This document shows, in pieces, positions 1 through 8,244 of a stretch of 24,360 nucleotides of DNA. The notes beneath the pieces are model-generated. The model was not told where the DNA came from, searched no databases, and saw only the letters and a list, made by a program, of their open reading frames with translations. Where the stretch lies: positions 1 to 24,360 of the forward strand of contig JBNGIQ010005253.1 in the NCBI GenBank assembly GCA_049999765.1, read 5' to 3'. The translations under genes were made by a program, and so were the position numbers. This DNA is from Phaeoceros laevis (taxonomy: Eukaryota; Anthocerotophyta; Anthocerotopsida; Notothyladales). Numbering within the stretch: position 1 is the first letter of the stretch; the number at the start of each line of letters is the position of its first letter.

Positions 1-44
1 GTGGGGCATAATGCGCAACCCGGTGGGGCATAATGCGCTACCCG
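1..44. repeat. 22-bp tandem repeat, two copies at window edge
   Basis: Two adjacent 22-bp units beginning GTGGGGCATAATGCGC differ by a single base, and a third copy is broken off after a few bases. The array may continue upstream of the window. I see no gene in it. Confidence 0.8.
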
Positions 45-271
45 GTGCCCTGTAACTAATTAGAGCTAGGATTACGCGGATAATTCCGAGGCGACCGCGA
101 GCTTAATAACGAGCCGGTTTCCTTTAAGTATATGTTAATGGCCGCGTAATACCGCGCTTCCGAGACATGGCGCGCGCGGGGGCGAGGACATTATGCCCAT
201 GTGCCATGGTCAAACTCATTATCTTTTAGATGTATCATGTATCCCAGGGCCACACTGGCGGTGTCGCCAAG

Positions 272-426
272 CCCTAGCTCTAACCACCCGCCATAGCCAA
301 AAGCTTGGCGACACCGCTAGTGAGAGAGTAGAGAGAAGAGTAGAGAGTGGAGAGACGCCCTTCTCTCTACTCTCTCACTAGCGGTGTCGCCAAGCTTTTG
401 GCTATGGCGGGTGGTTAGAGCTAGGG
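272..426. repeat. Perfect 67-bp inverted repeat (hairpin), 21-bp loop
   Basis: Bases 272-338 are exactly the reverse complement of 360-426, with 339-359 as loop. The arm carries the block AAGCTTGGCGACACCGC and a purine-rich GAGAGAGTAGAGAGAAG end next to the loop. A further copy of GCGGTGTCGCCAAG lies just outside the left arm at 258-271, so alternative foldings are possible. No target-site duplication is visible at the outer ends. It could be a foldback transposon, a small-RNA hairpin precursor or an assembly foldback artefact. The 62-codon frame across it is not a gene. Confidence 0.9.
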
Positions 427-429
427 TTT
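421..429 (-). promoter_or_regulatory. Telo-box-like motif
   Basis: CTAGGGTTT, the reverse complement of AAACCCTAG, straddles the outer end of the hairpin. Telo-boxes of this form are common near plant promoters of growth-related genes. Here the motif lies about 300 bp upstream of the decayed PPR gene, so its role is uncertain. Confidence 0.3.
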
Positions 430-566
430 CGCGCCGTTTCTTGCTTTTCAGTGCCTTCCTGGCCTGCGATCAGATCGCAAACGGATGCATTGCCATCGCC
501 ACAGCAGGGCCGTCATACTGAGCCTAGATTTTCTATCTTTTGCTGTTTCTTGCTGCGTGTTTTTTT

Positions 567-670
567 CTGCTCACATCATCTCCTTGCTGCCTGTCCCTCT
601 CTGCCTGCTTCCAGGTTATTTTCGCGTGTTTGCTGCTCACATCCTCTCCTTTGTCGCCTGTCCCTCTGCA
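567..670. repeat. Imperfect tandem duplication (about 66 bp)
   Basis: A pyrimidine-rich block starting CTGCTCACATC at 567 recurs at 633 with a few changes; both copies contain GCCTGTCCCTCT. It lies in the probable 5' leader of the PPR pseudogene. No coding frame is convincing here. Confidence 0.6.
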
Positions 671-736
671 TTTCAGCTCTACTGCATGCTGCTTACACCT
701 GCCCAAGCAAGCCTAGACATCTGTAACCAACCTTAG

Positions 737-2890
737 ATGTTTTCTTTCTTTCCCAATTCAATGTCTTCCTGGTCATCACCACAACTGGCTGGCCGGCGGT
801 CCCGCCGCCCTCTCCCGGAGGGTCGTGCAACAATAGCGGGTGAACAATTTACAACAGAAGCAGCAGACGGGCAGCAGCTGAGGGACAGCAGGCTTCAGGA
901 TTCTACCCATGAATCAGCGAGGAGCACACTCACAGTCCCAGTTGGAGGATGGAGGCATCCTTCCATACCTGCACACTTAGATGCAAACACGACAGGGACA
1001 CTATGTGCGGAGGGAGTGCAGTGGAGACGCAGCAACAGATTGAATGCCTGCAAGCACGGAAAACCGAAGGAGGCCATACAACTCTACGGTGAGATGCGTA
1101 AGTTGGGAGTGAAGGCGGATGGTAACGTCTGTGTACCTGCCCTTCAAGCTTGTGCATTGGCCGCGGACTTCGAATCGGGCAGAAAGGCACACTCTGATGT
1201 GCTGCATAGCCGCGACCCTACTGACTTGTTTGTTCACACCTGCCTGGTGGACATGTTTGCAAAATGGGGTGAGCGGGAAGATGCGCGCCGAGTTTTTGAC
1301 AGCATCGGACATTTATGCAATATGTGGTGAGCGGGAAGATGCGCGCCATGTTTTTGACAGCATCGACACAAAGAATGTGTTGGCACGGAATGCCCTGATT
1401 GCTGGGTATGCAAAGCAAGGACTCTGCCAAGCGGCGCTTGGTGTCTATGGACAAATGGAGGAGGCGGGCCTCATTTTGGCTGACCGCGTTACTTTTGCTT
1501 GCCTTCTAGAGGCGTGTGCAAGCACTGCTGCCATACAGAAGGCCACAGAGCTGCACTCAAAGATTGTCAAAAGTGATGTAGCGGTGGGCAACTGCCTGGA
1601 TAACATGTATGCAAAATGTGGTCAGCTGGACGACGAGCGCCAGATTTTTCACAGCACGAACACAAAATGCGGTCACATGGACAACCCTGATTGCTGGGAG
1701 AATGCAAGCACTGGTGCCATACAGAAGGGCAGGGAGCTCCACTCGAAGATTGTCAAAAGAGGTCTGCTGGACGATGTAGTGGTGGGCACCTGCCTGGTGG
1801 ACATGTATGCAAAATGTGGTGAGCTGGAAGATGCGTGCCAGGTTTTTTTAACAGCATGGACTCAAAGAATGTGGTGACATGAAATGCCCTCATCGGTGGG
1901 CGTGTGCAAGCACTGGTGCCATACAGAGGGGCAGGGGGCTGCACTCAAAGATTGTCAGAAGAGGTCTGCTGGAGGATGTAGTGATCAGCACCTGCCTGGT
2001 GGACATGTATGCAAAAATGTGGAGAGCTGGAAGGTGCACGCCAGGGTTTTTTGACAGCATGGCCACAAAGGATGTCGTGACACCCTTGGGACAGTGCTCG
2101 TGACACGGACAGTGCTGATTGCCGGGCAAGCAAGCACTGCTGCCTTACAGAAGGCCAAGGAGCTGCACTCAAAGATTGTCAAAAGAGGTTTGCTAGATGA
2201 TGTAGTGGTGGGCACCTGCCGGGTGGACATGTATGCAAAATGTGGTTTGTTTTTGGCAACTCCACATGGAGTGAAGGCGGACGCAAGGGCTAGGCCAAGA
2301 GGCGCTGCCTTCTGAAGGCGTGTGCAAGCACTGGTGCCACACAGCAGGGCAGAGAGCTACACACAAATATTGTCATGCACAGCAAGAACTAGGCCAAGAG
2401 GAGCTTTGTGGATGGACAAATGGAGGAGGCGGGCCTCATCTTGGCTGACCGTGTTACTTTTGCTTGCCTTCTGAAGGTGTGCGCAAGCACTGTGCCATAC
2501 AGAAGGCCACGGAGCTGCCCTTAAAGATTGCCAAAGGAGGTCTGCTGGATGATGTAGTGGTGGGCAACTGTCTGGTGGACATGTCTGCCAAATGTGGTGA
2601 GCTGGAAGAGGCACGCCAGATCTTAGACAGACATGACAGCATGAACACAAAGAGTGTGGTGACATGGGCACCCCTGATTGCTGGGAGCATGCAATCATGA
2701 AAAACTGGTCCACAAGGGTTGCAAACACTTGTATTCCATGGCTGAACAGCATGGCATCAAACCTCTGAAATAAGTCTGCAAAGTGTGGCTAGATGGAAGA
2801 TGCATACAAGCAGGTTGCACAAGGACCCCAACAGGACAGACCCACCTATAACCAGGAGATCATGACTGCTAGCTGCCAAGATGTCAAACT
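737..2890 (+). pseudogene. Decayed PLS-class PPR gene with amplified internal modules
   Basis: PPR proteins are organellar RNA-binding proteins; PLS-class members usually act in RNA editing. PPR sequence is recognisable from about 1045 (KEAIQLYGEM, then LVDMFAKWGEREDARRVF) to about 2810. The frame is lost repeatedly: a 58-bp duplication near 1268-1383, a stop at 1875-1877, a frame change near 1890, stops near 2101 and 2312, and a stop at 2698. After that stop, another frame still reads VHKGCKHLYSMAEQHGIKP (about 2718-2770), the PPR stretch that normally precedes an E domain, followed by AKCG-stop-MEDAY. No E or DYW domain follows. Six copies of a unit centred on GAIQKGRELHSKIVKRGLL make up most of the body. 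The upstream ATG at 737 opens a frame without PPR content and may be leader or a lost targeting peptide. It belongs to the same broad family as the intact gene at 22600-24360, in the opposite orientation. Confidence 0.85.
1518..2690 (+). repeat. Six tandem copies of a two-PPR-motif unit
   Basis: The marker GCAAGCACTG followed by TGCC and a variant of ATACAGAAGG occurs at 1518, 1704, 1906, 2130, 2324 and 2483 (slightly altered in the last), giving spacings of 186, 202, 224, 194 and 159 bp. Each unit encodes the helix pair around ELHSKIVKRGLL plus the LVDMYAKCGELEDA motif. Most units lack the third motif (ALGVYGQMEEAGL...VTFACLLEACA), which survives only before copy 1 and before copy 6. A normal PLS triplet is about 100 codons; these units are about 53 to 75. 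Confidence 0.8.
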
Positions 2891-3429
2891 GTTCATTTTG
2901 CATGGTGCTTAGGAAGTACTTCTTTACCACTAAATCTCTATGCACATTTTTGTACTAACCAGCAGGCCCAGATTCCACCCAACAGCCAGAGGATTCCAAT
3001 CAACAGCAAAGGAATATCTTCCACCAACAAGACGAGAGTACTAGGAAGTATAACCTCTCCCAGCCAATAAAGTTGTCTGCATTCAAGCATGGAGATTTCA
3101 AGGTCATAAAAGGAAAGTATCACTGAGGAACTGTTAACACCTATAACTGCCCATATGTTTTGTTCAGCAAGGCTAGGGCTATCTAAATGTTGCATTAATC
3201 CTTTTGTAATGGTGTGCTGTAAGTTCATGAGAAGGCAAGGAGAAGTAGATCAAACCGGGAGGGCTAGCACTTCGAAATACAAAGAAAGATGTTGTCCAAT
3301 TCAAAATGGCTACTAACCAATGCACACTGCCCTGCAGCTCGTCCTATTCATCCACTATAGGGGTGGGAATAGCATCAGTTGTAAGCCACAATTCTTGAAG
3401 ATGCTACAAAAAAGTCTGTCCAGAGTCGA
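2891..3429. other. Gene-poor stretch, nothing recognised
   Basis: Stop codons are frequent on both strands. A 96-codon minus-strand frame (2938-3228) has a leucine/valine/isoleucine-rich composition but no start context, motif or splice partners, and I do not consider it a gene. Part of the stretch may be old retroelement sequence, but no LTR, primer-binding site or polymerase motif can be seen. Confidence 0.5.
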
Positions 3430-3558
3430 GCAAAAATCGCCTTCGGGCAGAAGCAAAAATTGCCTTCGGGCAGAAGCAAAAATCGCCTTCGGGCAGAAGC
3501 AAAAATCGCCTTCGGGCAAGAGCAAAAATCGCCTTCGAGCAAAAACGCCTTTGGGCTA
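3430..3558. repeat. 23-bp minisatellite, about 5.5 copies
   Basis: Unit GCAAAAATCGCCTTCGGGCA plus three bases. Copies start at 3430, 3453, 3476 and 3499 (full length), then 3522 (shortened to 17 bp) and 3539 (diverged). The spacing is head-to-tail without unique spacers, so this is a minisatellite and not a CRISPR array. Frames crossing it only reflect the repeat. It is followed at about 3590-3650 by smaller direct repeats of GGCGTTGTGC and GGAAATGGCATTA. Confidence 0.9.
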
Positions 3559-3664
3559 CAGCAAACAACCAGGCAAGAACACTATGACATGGCGTTGTGC
3601 GTTGTGCAGGACAGGGCGTTGTGCAGGAAATGGCATTAGGAAATGGCATTAGAAGCACTAGAGG

Positions 3665-3838
3665 GAGCAAGGATCACTAAACAGATAGATGAGAGATCAA
3701 ATCTAAAGAGCNNNNNNNNNNGAGCAAGGATCACTAAACAGATAGATGAGAGATCAAATCTAAAGAGCAAGGATCACTAAACAGATAGATGAGAGATCAA
3801 ATCTAAACAGATAGATAGATGAGAGATCAAATTACCAA
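3665..3838. repeat. 43-bp tandem repeat interrupted by assembly gap
   Basis: Unit begins GAGCAAGGATCACTAAACAG. Copies lie at 3665-3707, 3722-3764 and 3765-3807, with a partial copy starting at 3708 that runs into ten N (3712-3721); a diverged GATAGATGAGAGATCAAAT tail follows. The ten N probably mark a collapsed or unresolved number of units rather than a true 10-bp gap. Confidence 0.9.
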
Positions 3839-4475
3839 TACATTAGCTAGATACCGACACGCGCGCCCGCACTAGGACCATGGAGCGGTGTGGCTCCCTG
3901 CCTTGCATAGGCCACCCCCCACCCAGTGCTTTGGCGTCAGCCGAGTGCTGGGGAAGGGAGGTGCCCCTCCCTACAAGGTATAGACGACCAATCCACCTAG
4001 TGCGCCACCAATGTGTCGGCGTGCTCGATTCCCATGTGGAGTCGGTTAGGAGGGGAGGTGTCGGTTAGCATGACCTCCCCTACTACTATTACTGGGGAGG
4101 AAGAAGATAGCCAACCTGTATGGCAGTCTTATGTATAAGCTTAATATACCCGCTTGTGAGAAGGAGAGTTCTGACCAGACTGGTTGCAGTGCAGGAAGAA
4201 GGAGGTGATGCTGGCATGCTTGCCCAGACTGTTGAGGATAGGATTCGACGTCAATGCAAAGGGAGCAGCAATTTCTGAGCTGGTGCCAGAGTGATGCACT
4301 GGATCCTGCCATCTCGGAACACCACCAAATGCTTGCCATCACAGTGAGTGTAACGTATGACGTCTCCTGGAGACCTGCGCAGGAGAAATTGGTGTAGGAA
4401 CGAGGCAGCCAAAGTTCAAAGCAAAATCAAAGGACGCCTGGCAATGTCTCTAGAGCAGACGTAGGGAGGGAAGGC
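3839..4475. other. Intergenic, no gene recognised
   Basis: GC-rich, with short internal echoes (GTGTCGGCGTG / GTGTCGGTTAG at about 4012 and 4058; AGGAGGGG / ACCTCCCC pairs). It could be a remnant of a non-autonomous retroelement, but no terminal repeat pair or target duplication can be shown. The right part probably holds the 3' untranslated region of the minus-strand gene that ends at 4476. Confidence 0.4.
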
Positions 4476-7184
4476 TCACCAGTGCCCTGTCTCCTTGCAG
4501 AAGATCTCGCAGCTGCGGCCCTCCAGTGCCGGTTCAGAATGCAGGGTCACCTCACCCTTGGGCTGCACGGTGGCTTGCTTGTCCACCCTCGGGGACGGCT
4601 TGACATGCACCAGCCTGACCACCTCCTCCACACAATCTGCTTGCAGCAGAGCGTCATTCGCAGTCCCCAGGCGGGCAGAGCCTGACGCGGGGTCTAGCTC
4701 GCCTGGAGGCTGGAACCTCCAGTGGCGCAGCTCCCAGTCGGTGAAGAGCTCTCTGGCTCTGCGTACCCGGAACTGGTGCTGCACGGCCTGTAGCGCAGCC
4801 GCCCTGGCCTCGGATGACCGGACGTAGAGCTCGATATCTGTCTTGAGACGGGCCCGGAGCTTCTCGGAGGCGTCGTTCCTGAAGCTGGCTTTCCCGAAGG
4901 CAGACATCATGCTTTTCAGCGCTTCCTGCTCATTCTTGGTTTCTGCTGCTGTCTTGAGAGCTACAGCGCAAGTAGTGTGGGTGCCGCTGCCGGTCTGCAG
5001 GGGATTCCTCACCCTCCCTTTCATCACCGCTTTGGCCTCGCTGCCTTCCTTGTGCCTTTCTTTCACTCCACTATGCTTAGAGGCCAAGCTGCTCTTCAGT
5101 CTTTCCTTGAGTTGGTGAAAAAGTGTTGGGGAGAAGTGGGTGAAGACTCGGGTGAACGGCTCAGAATTCAAGCCCTGCTCGTCATGCCAGCCCTGAAGGC
5201 TAAAATCTGTAGGCTCGGTGACAGCCAGGTGAATGGGTAGTCTGGTGTGGCAGGGGTCCAGAGCCAGCTTCTCGGGGTACTCTTTCTCTCGCATCTCCCT
5301 CTCAATCCTGCTTGACATGGTCAGCAAGAACTTTGTTTTCGAGGATACGTAGTTCTCCCGCTGCCTCACTTCTGGTACGCTTTCCCTAAGATGCTTCCTC
5401 TTCAGGCTGTAGGACTGAATTTGGGCTTTCCTCCTCTTCCTAGTTTGGACCTTGGTCATCTGGTGGTACTCTTCCTTGGGGCCCATCCTATCACCTGCAC
5501 AGGGGACGGTCTTGGGAGGCCTCCCTCGTTTTCCCAGTATCTGCTGCCAGCGGTGGTACTCCTTCCGATGTGTGTTCAGTGACCTAAGATCCATGAATTT
5601 TTGATTGCAGTTGTAGTTGCTTCCAAGCTTGCAAACGTACAGCCTTATGTCATCTTCCATAATCTCCTTCCATGTTCCATCATCCTCCTTGTTCCGGCAC
5701 ACTCCAGGTTCTGCATCAACCAAAAAGTTCACTACATGTGAGCAGTTTCTCTCGACACCTCTGAGAGGAAGTCAATGCTTGCATTTGCAGTAAACAGTAG
5801 CCTCTTGCACCTGACCTCCTCTTGAGTCCTCTCCTTCGAATTCAGATACTTGCACCGTAACTTCGCTAGGGTTCGGTAATATGTGAGAATCACACTGCAA
5901 GCAAGCAGTCTCACATCTGGAGACGTTTGCCAAGGGTGGAGCAGCGGCATGGGGATGCATAAATGCTTCTCTTGCAATTAAATGAACACAGTTCTACAAT
6001 GGCACAGACCTCGTGCAACTACTACAAGTCAGTGCAAGACACATACCTGCAGAAAACTGGGTACTTGGGTGTCATCAGGTGAGCGTGGCACGGACTTGGG
6101 AGCTCCATCCTGGAACCTACCAGGGCTTACTTGGAAGTGTGTGCCCTGCACATCGTCATACTCTCACCTACATGCAGGTTGAACAGATTGCTCACCCTAA
6201 AACCAGCTCCAAGACTGGGCTCACTACAGCAATTTCGGACAAGGCTAACCTCGAGAAGGCAGACATCCAAGACCGGTGGGTCCCTCGGTGTGTTACACTC
6301 CTCGCTCTTGAGTGAGCCGACCTTCCCTGTTTCACCATCACCAGCTGCTGGATCCACTGGACTAGCATTCACCACTTCCGGGGCTGCAGCACCACTCTCT
6401 CTAAGCATCAACTCCATGATGCTCCTGGGCCTCTTGCTACACGCATTCTCCAAACTGCTCTTGACAGGAGAAGAACCTACTGATAGAATCACCGTAGTCG
6501 GGTCAGATATCGGAGGTATCACAATATGGCCGCAAGTTTTCTTTCGTTTCTTGCATTGGTCGGCAGACAATGCTTCATCCTCTTGGCACGCGGGGTTAGC
6601 CCCACTGCTGTCCTCCTCCACCGAGTCGTCAGAATCAAGCTGAATGATCTCACCCAACTGCTCCGAGGCCACTCCAGCCAGCATTTCTTTCTCCTTCTCA
6701 TCAGCCTTGAAGCCCTCCTCACACTTGGCCCCCTGCTCACGGGACACCTCACCGCCATCTGGTAACCAACAGTGAGTTTGCACAATTTAGCTAGCAAGAC
6801 AGCCTTGAGGACTCGCTCAGACCTCCCAAGCTTGATCAGAGAACAGAGAGCCGAACCAGCGGAGAAAATCGGCACAGAGAGAGTGCGTTGCAACTCGACC
6901 AGGCGCCTCAGGTGGCGGCGCAACCCCTCGTTTTCCCGCCTTCTCGTGTCCAGTTCCCCTTGCGCCTGCTTCAAGCATTCTTTGTGTGCCTGCACTTTGC
7001 GGTTCATCTCGGAGGCCATCTCCCGGAGGTCATTTTCGTGCGCCTTCTTCACGGCTTCCAAATCCAAGGAACTCTGGAGCAAAGCATCGTCGGTGGCCAG
7101 GATCTTTCTTTTCAGCTCCTTGCACGCCTCAATCACCTGGTGGTGCGCTTTGTCCTGAGATGCTTGAACCTCCGCCAGACTCAT
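4476..7184 (-). CDS. Unrecognised nuclear-type protein: coiled coil, C2H2-like finger, AT-hook-like
   Basis: A five-exon model, roughly 800 residues; I do not recognise the family. Exon 1 starts at ATG 7184 (MSLAEVQASQDKAHHQV) and encodes a long charged heptad-like helix (about 100 residues, ending near LRRHLRRLVELQ), probably a coiled coil; its 3' end (about 6870) is uncertain. Exon 2 is about 6758-6196: acidic, with basic cluster KKRKK. Exon 3 is 6145-6047 (33 codons), exon 4 about 5968-5759, exon 5 about 5687-4476. Exon 5 contains C-x7-C-x12-H-x4-H (CKLGSNYNC...HRKEYH), a C2H2-like finger with wide cysteine spacing, directly followed by KRGRPPK, an AT-hook-like core, and basic stretches TRKRRK and LKRKH that look like nuclear localisation signals. 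A DNA-associated nuclear role is an inference. The intron between exons 2 and 3 would be only 50 bp. The exon 4/5 junction has alternative acceptors. Confidence 0.65.
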
Positions 7185-7584
7185 TGCCGCTACTGGTAAG
7201 GTGAAGCTCGTAGAGCAATCATGTCTCAAGAAACGCCAGAGTTCTTCATTTTGCAAACGTAGGGACCGGAAGGACGGCAGCCGAGCTCACGCTTTGTGTT
7301 GCTGTCACACGGTAGTGCGTCTTGGAAATTCGGCCCAAAGCCGGCAGCAGCAGAGCGCGGGAGAGGCGGGTTTGTTCATGCAGCCGTGAAGTTTTGTTAG
7401 CGGGGCCGTTACGCTCATTTTCTAGTGCACAGTGAAAGATAGCGCGTTGTGTGTATGTGTAACCCTAAGGCTCGATTGTCGCTTAACCATGAGTACGAGG
7501 CATATACCGGCATATATGGTGGCTACCGGCCTATGCGGTCACCCGCGAGCCCCGGTAGCGCGAAAAAGGATGAGAAATGAATGT
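7185..7584. other. Upstream region of the minus-strand gene
   Basis: No coding frame is convincing. It presumably holds the promoter and 5' leader of the gene starting at 7184, but no clear TATA box can be assigned. An acceptor-like TTACCAG lies just upstream of the ATG on the minus strand, so a leader intron is possible. Confidence 0.4.
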
Positions 7585-7698
7585 CGTGCTTCCGCGTAGA
7601 GATATATGGTTCCGGGGCAGTTATTAGGGCAGCGCCCTTCCCAAAGCGTACAGGCTGCCTTAACTGCCCGGAACCATATATCTCTACGCCGTGCTTCC
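7585..7698. mobile_element. 96-bp foldback MITE with 9-bp target duplication (Mutator-like)
   Basis: The 9-bp direct repeat CGTGCTTCC (7585-7593 and 7690-7698) flanks a 96-bp element (7594-7689). Its ends are inverted repeats: GCGTAGAGATATATGGTTCC at 7594 matches the complement at 7670-7689. The match continues with one indel to about 30 bp and, with a small bulge, to about 7632/7654, leaving a loop of about 21 bp. A 9-bp target duplication with long terminal inverted repeats starting with G is typical of Mutator-like (MULE) elements. The element has no coding capacity, so a transposase would have to come from elsewhere. The intact duplication suggests a fairly recent insertion. Confidence 0.8.
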
Positions 7699-7714
7699 AG
7701 TTCCACCAGCAACA

Positions 7715-7811
7715 ATGGAAAAGGCCCCATCAATGCTTGATTCGCTTGAACAACTCACAAAAAAGAAGACAGCATTGAAAGCGAAAAAGTGGAACACCTA
7801 CCAAGCAACAA
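7715..7811 (+). other. Possible small first exon of an unidentified gene
   Basis: ATG at 7715 opens a lysine-rich frame (MEKAPSMLDSLEQLTKKK, then ALKAKKWNTYQAT) that reaches a strong donor, AACAA|GTGAGTATC, at 7811/7812. It starts 17 bp after the mobile element. No matching downstream exon could be identified before the kinase gene, and the kinase frame is closed by a stop at 8215. This may be a gene relic, a non-coding transcript or chance. Confidence 0.25.
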
Positions 7812-8244
7812 GTGAGTATCAGGCCCTATGAGCAATTGGCTGTAAAGTTGACGACCGGCTTGAAGCAGTTGGCACATGCATGTTGCCTCTTGAAAGCGCT
7901 CGCCTATTCTCCTAAACGGTGTAATTTGCCCAACCCGGTTGGTCCACGATGGGCACTGCAACCGTAAGGCACGTGCGAATTTTCACGTCCGGATGCAAGC
8001 TAAAGATAGCAAAAGCAACGAGGTATGCTGGAGCGTTTGACTCCGGCATCTTGAATGGGTCAGGCACCAGCTTGGAACCTTTCTTGTCTTGCCGGCAACA
8101 ATCTCTGACTCGCACACCTAAGACTGCGAATTGCGCTGGATTGCAGCTCCAATCTGCTCTTTCCACGCGAAGTCGTGTCCTTGAAGCTCAAACTTTGCCG
8201 CGGGAATTTTGTGCTGAGCAATTGTGGTCCATTTGCCGGTCGTG

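Noticed and set aside
193-381. 62-codon plus-strand frame
   Set aside because: It runs through one arm and the loop of the perfect hairpin; composition follows the repeat and no family is recognisable.
2938-3228. 96-codon minus-strand frame rich in Leu/Ile/Val
   Set aside because: No recognisable domain, no splice partners, and the hydrophobic composition is typical of chance antisense frames.
3430-3558. Evenly spaced repeats that might suggest a CRISPR array
   Set aside because: The units are contiguous with no unique spacers, and the context is a plant nuclear genome.
3855-4100. Possible LTR or TRIM-like fragment with TGTCGG echoes
   Set aside because: No second terminal repeat, primer-binding site, polypurine tract or target duplication could be found.
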